Assembly: GCA_014377145.1 (NCBI GenBank)
Contig: JACMQE010000057.1
Coordinates: 1 to 29,532, forward strand
Direction: 5' to 3'
Source: Glaciimonas sp.
GTDB taxonomy: Bacteria; Pseudomonadota; Gammaproteobacteria; Burkholderiales; Burkholderiaceae
Length of the DNA: 29,532 bases
Shown here: piece by piece, positions 8,134 through 16,705 of the stretch
Numbering within the stretch: position 1 is the first letter of the stretch
Layout of the letters: every line of letters starts with the position of its first letter
Made by a program: the position numbers and the translations under genes
The notes under the pieces: model-generated
Told to the model about the DNA's origin: nothing
The model's database searches: none
The model's input: the letters and a program-made list of their open reading frames with translations, nothing else

Positions 8134-8419
8134 TGATTAACAATGTCGACCGTGAGTTGTAAAAAAAGAATGACGCAGATCGTTATTTATTTACATAGGC
8201 AATGCTGCTCAGGATTTATTCCTCGTCGCAATAAATTCTGCATTTTATCCAGGCCTCGAGCTGGGGCATCCAACCAGCGTCGATTTTCCATGTAAAATCG
8301 CGTCCATCATCGCAAGCCTATTTGTGCATTGCAGCTGCCCAACTTTGGTCGCACTATTGGCCCTACACTAATAGGCGGTTTTCTGTCCACTTTTTCCAGA
8401 CTTTCTCGCAGGATATCTC
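8134..8419. other. argB leader region, no gene seen
   Basis: There is no open frame with family resemblance. The region should contain the argB promoter. Just upstream of ATG 8420 is CAGGATATCTC, a usable ribosome-binding sequence (AGGA, about 7 bases before the start). Confidence 0.4.
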
Positions 8420-9322
8420 ATGCTCGACTTGACCGATGAACTTGCCACCATTGCTTCAAAAGTAAAAGCCGGAATTCTGGCTGAGGCGCTGCCATATATA
8501 CGCAAATTTCATGGTAAAACTATTGTCGTCAAATATGGCGGCAATGCAATGACCGACGAACGCCTAAAGCATGGCTTTGCCCTTGACGTGATCTTGTTAA
8601 AACTGGTTGGCATGAATCCGGTAGTGGTCCACGGTGGTGGTCCACAAATCGAAAATGCCCTGAAAAAAATTGGTAAGCAAGGTACATTTGTACAGGGTCA
8701 TCGGGTCACTGACGAAGAAACCATGGAGGTCGTTGAATGGGTGCTGGGCGGAGAAGTACAACAGGATATCGTGATGCTGATCAACCATTACGGCGGTCGG
8801 GCAGTCGGTTTGACCGGCAAAGATGGCGGTCTGATCCGGGCGCGTCGGATGAAGATGCCAGACATGCAAAACCCGGGAAAATTTTTCGATATCGGTTTCG
8901 TCGGCGAAATTGAAGCGATTAATCCTGATGTCGTAAAAACGCTGCAAGACGATGCTTTCATTCCCATTATTTCACCGATTGGTTTTGGTACAGATGGTAA
9001 GGCTTACAACATTAATGCCGATGTCGTCGCTGGAAAAATAGCTGAAATTTTGCACGCAGAAAAATTGATCATGATGACCAATATTGCTGGCGTGCAAAAT
9101 AAAGAAGGCAAGCTTGTAACGGATTTGTCAGCGCGAGAAATCGATGAAATGTTTCAGGATGGTACGATCTCCGGCGGCATGCTGCCAAAAATTTCTTCGG
9201 CTCTTGAAGCTGCCAAAGCGGGTGTGAATGCGGTCCACATTATTGATGGGCGTATCGAACATTCGTTGCTGTTGGAAGTATTGAGTGAACAAGCCTTCGG
9301 TACCATGATTCGTTCGCACTAA
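8420..9322 (+). CDS. argB: Acetylglutamate kinase
   Basis: This cytosolic enzyme phosphorylates N-acetyl-L-glutamate with ATP, the second step of arginine synthesis. All amino-acid-kinase marks are intact. They are VVKYGGNAM (residues 37-44, phosphate-binding Lys), [14 protein letters not shown] (68-81, substrate and ATP site), [20 protein letters not shown] (93-112), [27 protein letters not shown] near residue 198 and [13 protein letters not shown] near 252. The length, 300 residues, is normal for Burkholderiales. ATG 8420 has AGGA about 7 bases upstream. It stands alone and is followed at once by a strong terminator, the usual arrangement when argB is not in an operon. Kept intact among remnants, it suggests arginine synthesis is still needed. 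Confidence 0.97.
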   Translation: MLDLTDELATIASKVKAGILAEALPYIRKFHGKTIVVKYGGNAMTDERLKHGFALDVILLKLVGMNPVVVHGGGPQIENALKKIGKQGTFVQGHRVTDEETMEVVEWVLGGEVQQDIVMLINHYGGRAVGLTGKDGGLIRARRMKMPDMQNPGKFFDIGFVGEIEAINPDVVKTLQDDAFIPIISPIGFGTDGKAYNINADVVAGKIAEILHAEKLIMMTNIAGVQNKEGKLVTDLSAREIDEMFQDGTISGGMLPKISSALEAAKAGVNAVHIIDGRIEHSLLLEVLSEQAFGTMIRSH

Positions 9323-9325
9323 GAC

Positions 9326-9370
9326 TAAAAATAGGGAGGACCAGCGCAATGCTGATCCTCCCTATTTTTA
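9326..9370. terminator. Bidirectional rho-independent terminator between argB and the rsuA-like gene
   Basis: A 15-bp perfect outer stem, TAAAAATAGGGAGGA with TCCTCCCTATTTTTA, continues after one mismatch as a 4-bp inner stem. A T-rich run ends each side. It lies 4 bp past the argB stop and 2 bp from the stop of the convergent gene, so it probably serves both. Confidence 0.9.
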
Positions 9371-9371
9371 T

Positions 9372-10097
9372 TTAGGACCTATATTCAAGCATCAACAACA
9401 CCAGATGTTCCGGCGTCAGATAACACCAATCCCCCTCTTTCAAGGCCAGCGAAGCCAGCGTCAGAGCACCAATCGCGGTACGTTCCAGCGCGACGCAATG
9501 GTTACCAGCGGCGACTAGCATGCGCTTTACCTGATGATATTTGCCTTGCTCAAGAATGATCTCGATATGCTGAGCGTCGATCATTTTGCAGCTCGCCGCT
9601 TTCAATGGCGCTGGCTCATCGTTTAAATGCACGCCGGCCAATAATTGCGCTACCAATTCTGGCGTGACCGGATCCCAGGGTGTCGCGACGTACACTTTAT
9701 GCACGTGACGCTTAGGCGATGACTGAGCATGGATAAATCTGCCGTCATCCGACATCAGCAACAAACCAGTGGTGTCATGATCCAGCCGGCCAACCGGTTG
9801 CAATTCACGCCAGGTAAATTCTTCTGGCAAGATTGATAACACACCGGGATGATGACTTGGCTTGCGTGAACATTCGATGTTGGGCGGTTTATGCAGCGCA
9901 ATATAGACCTGCTCGCGATATATCCATTCTTCGTCGAACAGGACAAAGGTCAAACCATCGGTCTCGATCTTGATACGGTAATCATTGACGACTTCGCCAT
10001 TGATACTGATTTCCCCATCATCGATCAACGTGCGACAATATTTACGGGTGCCAACACCCTGTGATTGTAAAATGCGGTCTAAAATTAGTTTGCTCAT
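9372..10097 (-). CDS. rsuA: Pseudouridine synthase, RsuA/RluB/E/F family (likely 16S rRNA U516)
   Basis: The protein isomerises a uridine in ribosomal RNA to pseudouridine. An N-terminal S4 RNA-binding domain, LDRILQSQGVGTRKYCRTLI then DDGEISINGE, occupies residues 6-35. The catalytic motif PVGRLDHDTTGLLLMSDDG is at 101-119, with the nucleophile Asp106. HKVYVA and GKYHQVKRMLVAAGNHCVAL, the family's C-terminal signature, follow. At 241 residues it is close to RsuA (about 230) and shorter than RluB, so RsuA is the best guess among the subfamilies. ATG 10097 is followed by MSKLILDRIL, with GGAGGG-like CCCTCC on the complementary side at 10099-10105 giving an upstream GGAGG-type site. It converges with argB and appears intact. 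Confidence 0.88.
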   Translation of the reverse strand: MSKLILDRILQSQGVGTRKYCRTLIDDGEISINGEVVNDYRIKIETDGLTFVLFDEEWIYREQVYIALHKPPNIECSRKPSHHPGVLSILPEEFTWRELQPVGRLDHDTTGLLLMSDDGRFIHAQSSPKRHVHKVYVATPWDPVTPELVAQLLAGVHLNDEPAPLKAASCKMIDAQHIEIILEQGKYHQVKRMLVAAGNHCVALERTAIGALTLASLALKEGDWCYLTPEHLVLLMLEYRS

Positions 10098-10500
10098 GGA
10101 GGGTAGTTAGAACGAATAAAATAGGGCAGATGAATGATACAATCAACGTGCCGGTAAAAGAAGAGACGCCTAACACACAAACTTATACACAAACTCTCTG
10201 CATCGGGCCGGGTTACGGGGCAACGAATCTATCCGCAGTCAGCAATGTAATCCCTTCTACCATCGCTTGCGCGATAAGCGTGTCAAACGGCTTTTGTAGA
10301 TTGACGGCAGACTAAGGAGGTCGACAGTATGCTCGCTGTTAATGGCAAACTCTCTATAGCCGTTGTTGAGCAATCCCCTAACGTAGCAATCGTGCATCAA
10401 CTTGAAAATCTTCAAGGCTAAAATCACTTTTGATGGCCATTTCCTAAAAACTCGCCACACTGAAGAACAAGACATTTCCTGATATATCAATCAACTGCGG
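10098..10500. other. Short frames of uncertain meaning upstream of a transposase scrap
   Basis: An open frame from ATG 10133 (MNDTINVPVKEETPNTQTY and so on, about 60 residues) has no match I know. It ends in text unlike a protein core. The stretch 10320-10500 may be eroded transposase sequence belonging with the scrap at 10501, but no motif supports this. Confidence 0.3.
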
Positions 10501-10665
10501 GCAGTGGAAGATAGCCGGTTTAGTTTCCCTACGGACCATATGCATGCAGTTCTGTGCGGTGCTGGTCACAACTTGCGGCTGAACTTAAGAAAGCTACGAG
10601 ATTTTTGCACCCATATTTTGAGCAACCTCTGGCGGCTATTTCTGATATCGGACCTGAAGGCTTAA
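10501..10665 (+). mobile_element. IS5-like transposase, C-terminal scrap
   Basis: The frame reads PTDHMHAVLCGAGHNLRLNL then RKLRDFC. This resembles the end of many IS5-group transposases, whose last region has a DALHAVLCAAGHNLR..LR pattern after the catalytic Glu. It ends at TAA 10663-10665. No DDE residues, no upstream transposase domain and no terminal repeats can be identified. It is an old insertion remnant between the rsuA-like gene and ycaO. Confidence 0.6.
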
Positions 10666-10676
10666 TTGCTTTTCTG

Positions 10677-10697
10677 AAAAACTGAATTATTCAGGCC
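10677..10697 (-). terminator. Probable rho-independent terminator for ycaO
   Basis: On the minus strand, 14 bases past the ycaO stop, CCTGAATAATTCAGTTTTTC forms a 6-bp hairpin (CTGAAT / ATTCAG) followed by TTTTT. The stem is short and AT-rich, so strength is doubtful. Confidence 0.55.
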
Positions 10698-10710
10698 CGA
10701 CTACCTAAAG

Positions 10711-12432
10711 TTACTTAGCGACTTGTACCTTTGCATACGCCGCCAGCCACCGCTGATGCATATCGCAGCCTTCCAGGTTTAAGCTGGGCGATTTTACGCC
10801 AAAAAAGCGCAGCTCGCGACTCAGCAATGCGTGCGCTTGTTGTACCGTTTGTGCGCCGTATAAATGCTGTAACGCATCCGCATATTGGGCAGGATCGTCC
10901 AAACCAATCAAGCTTTCGATGCAGCGATATACCAATTGACGCTCAGCGCTGATTTGATTGAAATGGCGAATCCAGTCACAGCCTTCGCGGATGGCTTCGT
11001 GATCGCCGATTGCCAGCGCCAGCAAGGTTTTCAATTCACCGACACGCAGTTCTTTCCATAGCGTGCCAACATCGGCGACCAGACCGATCAAGGCCGCCAC
11101 AGGACGTTGATCGGCCAAGCCTAGTTCATTCAATTCGGCCAGCAAGTCTGTGCATTCTTCATTGTCCAGATCACCCAGAAACAGAATCGGTTCACGAATC
11201 TCGTTACCGACGCTGACATTGTCCCATTCCAAATCTTCAACTGGGTAGATGTCAGACATCCCCGGCACCAGAATGCGGCAAGCATACACCCCGAGATGGG
11301 TAAAATCGGCAACGTAAATATCGTGGCCTTTGGCATGGATCGCTGCCACCGACCATGCATAATCTTCTGCGGTGGTGTTGCTGAAGTTCCAACCGCTAAA
11401 TCCAAAATCGGGCGTATTGCGCAGAAAGTTCCAGCTAATGATGCCGCTAGAATCAACAAAATGCATTTCCAGATTTTGCGAATGGGCAATTTCTTCCAAG
11501 TCAAATCCCGGCTCAGGAAAGCCGCCCAATGAATCTAGCCCACGGCCTTGTAGCAACTCGGTCAATGCACGTTCTAGGGCGATCTCAAAACGTGGATGCG
11601 CGCCAAAGCTAGAGAAACAACCTTGATCGGTCGGATGCAACAGGGTGACATTCATCACGGGATACTGACCGCCGAGGGAAGCGTCTTTGACCAAAATACC
11701 GAAACCTGCCGCCCGCAAAGCTTTAATACCGGAGGTGATACGCGGATAGCGGGCGATGACTTCTTCGGGTACATCGGGCAAACACAAACCATCTTTGATG
11801 ATGCGGAATTTGACGTCACGCTCAAAAATTTCCGACAACGCTTGGGTGCGGGCTTCGGCTTGAGTATTGCCTGAGGACATCCCATTGCTGGCATAGAGAT
11901 TGCCGATGATGTTGACCGGAAACCAAACAGTTTCACCGTCACGTTCGCGCACATACGGGATTGCGCAGATACCGCGATCTTCGTTACCGGAATTGTAATC
12001 GACTAGCATATTGGCGTTGACGGTGCCTTCCGGATTATAGAAGTCTTGCAGTTCGGGCGTTAATAACCCATCTGGCCATGCTTCATTTTTATCATCCAGA
12101 GCAAACCATTTTTCACGCGGGTAATGGACAAATGCGCCTTTGGCGACTTTTTCACCGAGGTAAAAATGGGTCCAGAAATAGTTGCAGGATAACCGTTCAA
12201 AAAATTCACCTAGCGCGCTGGCGCGGGAGGCTTGTTCGGTTGCGCCTTTGCCATTGGTAAACAGTAGTGGACAATCGCGATCACGGATATGCACCGACCA
12301 ACAGCCATCAACTGGATTGAGCCATGAGCGCTCCTCGATGTGAAAGCCAAGCCCCGCCAGCTTGCCTTGCATCGAACTGATCGACGATTCGAGCGAGGCG
12401 TCTTTGCCGGGGATAAAGTGTTCTGTTGACAT
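10711..12432 (-). CDS. ycaO: YcaO protein, ribosomal protein S12 methylthiotransferase accessory factor
   Basis: The founding YcaO protein of gammaproteobacteria is linked to RimO-dependent beta-methylthiolation of ribosomal protein S12. Here 573 residues, close to the usual 586, read without break. ATP-binding YcaO motifs are visible: KGATEQASRASALGEFFER (62-80) and GMSSGNTQAEARTQALSEIF (184-203) followed by ERDVKFR. ASLGGQYPVMNVTL and ALTELLQGRGLDSL come next. A C-terminal helical, TPR-like part ends LNLEGCDMHQRWLAAYAKVQ. The start ATG 12432 has CAGGA about 7 bases upstream; the frame is open for another 86 codons but the family begins here. The neighbours are dead, so it looks maintained. 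No peptide-toxin or cyclodehydratase partner lies nearby, arguing against a RiPP role. Confidence 0.9.
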   Translation of the reverse strand: MSTEHFIPGKDASLESSISSMQGKLAGLGFHIEERSWLNPVDGCWSVHIRDRDCPLLFTNGKGATEQASRASALGEFFERLSCNYFWTHFYLGEKVAKGAFVHYPREKWFALDDKNEAWPDGLLTPELQDFYNPEGTVNANMLVDYNSGNEDRGICAIPYVRERDGETVWFPVNIIGNLYASNGMSSGNTQAEARTQALSEIFERDVKFRIIKDGLCLPDVPEEVIARYPRITSGIKALRAAGFGILVKDASLGGQYPVMNVTLLHPTDQGCFSSFGAHPRFEIALERALTELLQGRGLDSLGGFPEPGFDLEEIAHSQNLEMHFVDSSGIISWNFLRNTPDFGFSGWNFSNTTAEDYAWSVAAIHAKGHDIYVADFTHLGVYACRILVPGMSDIYPVEDLEWDNVSVGNEIREPILFLGDLDNEECTDLLAELNELGLADQRPVAALIGLVADVGTLWKELRVGELKTLLALAIGDHEAIREGCDWIRHFNQISAERQLVYRCIESLIGLDDPAQYADALQHLYGAQTVQQAHALLSRELRFFGVKSPSLNLEGCDMHQRWLAAYAKVQVAK

Positions 12433-12751
12433 GTACAGTCCTGAAAAGGTAAAGAAAAATGGAATAAAGTCGAAGGTTGTCAAATAAAAAATTAGCGCAC
12501 TTTTTTGATCTGTTTTTATGAATGCGGTGATGATACCTTGTGTCCATAATGGCTGCGAAAATCGACACAAAATTGCGCAGTAGCAATAGGTAATATAGGC
12601 AGGGATGTTTAGACTCAGTCCACCAGCCAGACACACATAACCGTAGCTTAATGACAACCGCTTTACAGAGAATGTTCTACGACAGCACAATAATCATGAC
12701 AATTTTGCAGTAATACCAAGGGGCTCTAAAAACAACCCACAGGAAAAACGT
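12433..12751. other. Divergent space between ycaO and the glutaryl-CoA dehydrogenase remnant
   Basis: No gene is seen. CAGGAAAAACGT precedes ATG 12752, a good ribosome site that outlived its gene. Promoters for both directions should lie here. Confidence 0.4.
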
Positions 12752-13865
12752 ATGACATCGTCCAAAGCAACCTTTAACTGGTCTTATCCACTTTTGTTAG
12801 ATCAACAATTAACTGCGGATGAACGCATGGTCCGCGATGCCGTGCGTGCATATGCGCAGGACAAACCTGCTCCCCGCGTGCTGCAAGCGTTTCGTCATGA
12901 ACAAACCATTCCGACCAAGTATGGTGGTGGCGATATGCATTATGTGGCCTATGGTTTAATTGCGCGGGAAATGGAGCGCGTCAATTCTGGCTACCGCTGG
13001 ATGATGAGCGTGCAATCATCGCTGGTGATACTGCCAATTAATCAATTCGGCTCAGAGGTACAAAAGTAACAATACCTGCCAGCACTGTCCAGCGGAAAAA
13101 CCATCGGCTGCTTCGGCCTGACGTAGCCCAATCATGGCTCGAATCCCGGCAGCATGATCACTCGGACCAAGAAAGTAGATGGCGGTTATCAATTATCGGG
13201 GGCAAAAATGTGGATTACCAACGCGCCGATTGCGGATGTGTTGGTGGTCTGGGGCAAGAATGAGGACGACGTCATTCGTAGATTCATCTTGGAAAAGAGT
13301 GAAAAGGCCTGACCACGCCAGTGATTCATAGCAAGGTCGGTCTGCGCACATCAATCACTGGAAAAATCGTGATGGATCAGGTATTTGTCCCAGAGCAAAA
13401 TCTGCTTCCCCACGTGGAAAGCTTGAAAAGGCCTTTTACCTGCCTCGATTCCGCGCGTTTCGGCATCGCCTCGGGCGTATTGGGTGCGGCGGAGGATTGC
13501 TGGCGATCCAACACGTGTTGGATCGCCAGCAATTTGGCCGTCCGCTGGCTGCAAATCAACTTATCCAGTTAAAGCTGGCAGACATGCAAACTGAAATTAC
13601 ATTAGGGTCTGCAAGGCTGTTTGCACCTTGGCCGGATGAAAGATGAGGGCACTGCGGCGGTCGAAATTACCTCAATGATGAAGCGCACCTCGTGCGGCCC
13701 GGGTGGCACGTGACATGCTGGGGGGGCAACGGCATTTCGGATGTATATGGCGTAATCCGCCATAGGGTGAATCCGGAAGTGGTAAATACGTATGAAGGCA
13801 TGCATGATATTCACGCGCTGATTTTAGGTCGAACGCAAACCAGGATTCAGGCTTTTTCGGACTGA
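12752..13865 (+). pseudogene. gcdH: Glutaryl-CoA dehydrogenase, multiply broken
   Basis: This acyl-CoA dehydrogenase-family flavoenzyme oxidises glutaryl-CoA to crotonyl-CoA in lysine and tryptophan breakdown. Readable parts in order are NWSYPLLLDQQLTADERMVR, AYGLIAREMERVNSGYRWMM and SVQSSLVILPI, GKTIGCFGLT, DGGYQLSGAKMWITNAPIAD, then [67 protein letters not shown] and [17 protein letters not shown]. Damage includes an in-frame loss of about 18 residues after residue 52, TAA after EVQK (13067-13069), TAG after CFGLT, a frameshift near 13310, a frame change at the 38-bp palindrome 13496-13533, and more shifts near the 3' end. The original stop is probably TGA 13863-13865. The family call is certain. 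Confidence 0.92.
13496..13533. repeat. 38-bp perfect palindrome inside the gcdH remnant
   Basis: The arms 13496-13514 and 13515-13533 pair at all 19 positions with no spacer. The right arm encodes the native residues VLDRQQ. The left arm is its inverse and replaces the codons expected after EDCW. The native ends ATTGCTGG and CCAGCAAT already formed an 8-bp inverted repeat. No T-run follows. Confidence 0.95.
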
Positions 13866-14018
13866 ACAGCGGTCGTTGCGTGGCAGGTATAGAATCGAGC
13901 GCTTGACCTGATGATGTTGTTTGATACAAAGTTAACCGGGCTATATTGGCTTTCCCATATTTCTGATTTATTCTCCTCGATTTATTCCCCTCATTACCCC
14001 CATTTTGAAAGTTATGTC

Positions 14019-15453
14019 ATGTACAAAGACGTATTGTCATTCATCGATGGCGAATGACAGAGTAGCCAATCAGGACGGACGCTGCCGGTTATCAATCCGG
14101 CTACCGATGAAGCAATCGGTCGTATTTCGCATGCCAATCATGCCGACTTGGATGCTGCGCTCGTCGCGGCTCAACGCGGCTTTGAAATCTGGCGCAATAC
14201 CTCTGCTTTTGAACGCTCAAAAATTATGCGCAAAGCTGCAGAATTAATCCGCCTGCGCACACCCGAGATTGCGGAGCTGATGACCCGCAAACAAGGTAAA
14301 CCATTGGCCGAAGCCCATCTTGAAGCGCTGAGTGCTGCTGATACCATTGACTGGTTTGCCGAGGAAAGTCGCCGCGCTTATGGTCGTCTGGTGCCGACGC
14401 GAGTGCCCGATGCCTACCAAATGGTGATTAAAAAACCAGTCGGTCCGGTGGCAGCTTTTACGCCTTGGAATTTCCCATTAAATCAAGTTGTCCGCAAATT
14501 GTCTGCAGCGCTGGCGGCAGGCTGTTCAATCATCATCAAAGGACTGGAAGAAACCCCGGCATCACCTGCAGAATTAATTCGCGCTTTTGCCGATGCAGGG
14601 ATGCCCGCTGGCGTCGTCAATCTGGTGTACGGTAATCCGGCAAAAATTTCAGCCTATCTGATCCCCCATCCAGTGATTCAGAAAATTTCCTTTACCGGTT
14701 CCACCACTGTCGGTAAGCAATTAGCAGCGCTGGCTGGGCAACACATGAAACGGGCGACAATGGAATTGGGTGGTCATGGCCCTTCAATGATCTTCAACGA
14801 TGCAGATATCGATAGCGCGGTAAAAAGTCTGGCGGCGGCGAAATTCCGCAACGCTGGACAAGTATGCATCGCACCGACCCGGTTTTTAGTACAAGAAGAG
14901 GTTTTCGCCCGTTTCGTCGATGTATTTGTCAAAGCGGTGAGCGCTATCACAGTCGGCCATGGGATGGACGATAGAACCAATATGGGGCCGCTAGCAAATA
15001 GCCGTCGCGTAGTTGCGATGGCGGAATTAATCGCTGATGCGGTAAAGCATGGCGCGCAACTACGGATTGGCGGTAAGCGTATCGGCAATCAGGGAAATTT
15101 CTTTGAACCGACGGTCCTGATTAACCTGCCGCTAACAGCACGGGCGATGAACGAAGAGCCATTTGGGCCACTGGCACTGATCAACTCCTTCGACACGCTT
15201 GATGACGTGATAACTGAAGCAAATCGTTTGCCGTATGGCTTGGCCGTATATGCGTTTACTAGCTCGCAAAAAAACTGCGCATGCCATCTCTATCCGTGTT
15301 GCCAGCGGTATGATTTCGATCAATCATCTGGGCCTGGGATTACCAGAAGTACCGTTTGGTGGGGTCAAGGATAGCGGCTACGGTTCGGAAGGTGGGACCG
15401 AGGCGATAGAGGCGTATCTAAATACTAAATTTGTCTCGCAACTAGCTATTTAA
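14019..15453 (+). pseudogene. gabD: NAD(P)-dependent succinate-semialdehyde dehydrogenase type aldehyde dehydrogenase, one stop and one frameshift
   Basis: The enzyme family oxidises succinate semialdehyde to succinate in GABA use. ATG 14019 starts MYKDVLSFIDGE, then TGA at 14055-14057 where Trp is expected. [20 protein letters not shown] then runs on without break. Later come [39 protein letters not shown] (catalytic Glu) and [12 protein letters not shown] (catalytic Cys). A frameshift at an A7 run (about 15269-15275) moves the last part, [20 protein letters not shown] then [11 protein letters not shown], into another frame, ending at TAA 15451-15453. An internal ATG (14148) would restart after the nonsense codon, but the C-terminus is still lost. 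Some sequence details ([18 protein letters not shown]) are usual for a Burkholderiales paralogue whose exact substrate is unsure. Confidence 0.88.
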
Positions 15454-15527
15454 AATGCAAAAGCGCTTTTTTAGAGCGATCTTTGTGGGTATTTTAGCTA
15501 TTACTTGCGTTAGTTTAGTCACCTGTT

Positions 15528-16140
15528 TTACTTGTTAGCAGCGTGATGCCAAAAACAGGTAATGGTATAATCAGCGACAGCACCGATATCTTGAAGGTAA
15601 GCGTAAATAATCGTTGAACCGAGAAATTCAAAACCGTGCTTCAGTAGATCTTTGGAAATACGATCCGACAACGGCTTCTTGGCAGGACTAGGATTGTCGC
15701 TTTGCCAGTTGCCCTGCAACAGCTTAATATCGACGTAGGTCCACAAATACGCATTCAGCCCATCCACTTCATCGCACAAACACGAATAGGCTTGGGCGTT
15801 ATTAATATTTGCCACAATTTTTAGACGATGGCGCTATGATGCCAGTATTCGCCATCGGCTCGGTGACTTTGTCGGCATCGTAGCGCGCAATCTTGGCATT
15901 ATCCCAACCATCAAAGACAATACAATAGTTTTTGCGTTTTTTGAGTACAGTTTCCCAACTTAAACCAGCCTGCGCACCCTCCAAATTCAGCATCTCAAAA
16001 AGCCGACTTTCGTCATGACAAGGAACGCTCCACTCTTCATCATGATATCGAAGGTAGAGTGGATTATTGAAATTGGCCTAAGCACAGCGCAATGGTCTTT
16101 CTTCGACAACGTCTAAGCCAATTAGGTTGTTCATTGTCAT
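15528..16140 (-). pseudogene. tag: 3-methyladenine DNA glycosylase I, one stop and one frameshift
   Basis: Tag removes 3-methyladenine from alkylated DNA. From ATG 16140 the frame reads to RCA, then TAG where the invariant Trp of RCxW should be. ANFNNPLYLRYHDEEWSVPC follows, then ESRLFEMLNLEGAQAGLSWE and TVLKKRKNYCIVFDGWD. A frameshift near 15830 moves the rest, RLKIVANINNAQAYSCL then KKPLSDRISKDLLKHGFEFL and GSTIIYAYLQDIGAVADYT, into another frame. EEWSVPC also shows Gly to Ser in the usual EWGVP. The final zinc-binding part CFWHH is altered. Loss of a base-excision repair gene may add to the mutation load seen in the window. Confidence 0.88.
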
Positions 16141-16705
16141 AAACTAATTCAGAAATTTCTACAATGCATGTTAAAAATCAAGAAAATTCTATTTTGTATT
16201 TAAGGTAATTTGTGATCCTTCATTGAAAGGAAATTTACGGACCCCATAAGCACTACACGTGAAAATATTTTTCCAGTGCATAGGACAGACACCGCTAATG
16301 CTAATAATACATCCACACCATTCGCAAATAATCTAGCGTCTGCGGAAATTTCCCATTTGACCCCAACAACCAGTACCTTGCCCCAAAGTCAAAAAAAGGA
16401 ACAAGTACCACCAGAATATGCCCATGGTATTGCATCAAGTATACCGCCGACAATGGCGCAGTGAACCTTTTCAGATCAGCGCGTGAACGCAAGAATTAGT
16501 ACTATGCACACCCATCCACAGTAGATCTCAACCAAAATAGCAAAAACGCATAATTAATATCGCGGTATTGCGCGTTTTTTATGGCAGACCTTACTCAAGT
16601 CAGCCACCAAGCTTTACATTTATAGTAATGCAAGCTGTGTACCCAGTCCGGCATAAGCGGCGGCGTATTGGTAGACGTGCATCCCATCGTCAATCTAAAA
16701 AACTT
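16141..16705. other. Mostly non-coding; one doubtful 62-residue frame
   Basis: ATG 16276 opens a Thr/Asn/Pro-rich frame (MHRTDTANANNTSTPFANNL and so on) to TGA 16462-16464. It has no ribosome site of note and matches no family I know. A weak hairpin, AAAAACGC (about 16541-16548) with GCGTTTTTT (about 16572-16580), has a 20-nt loop and could be an eroded terminator. Confidence 0.3.

Noticed and set aside
10711..12432. YcaO as part of a peptide natural product (thiazole/oxazole) cluster.
   Set aside because: The length and the C-terminal domain match the housekeeping YcaO, and no precursor peptide, dehydrogenase or exporter lies nearby.
16650..16690. TATTGGTAGACGTGCATCC looks a little like the D-arm of a leucine tRNA.
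   Set aside because: No acceptor stem, anticodon arm or T-arm (GGTTCGA) can be placed around it.
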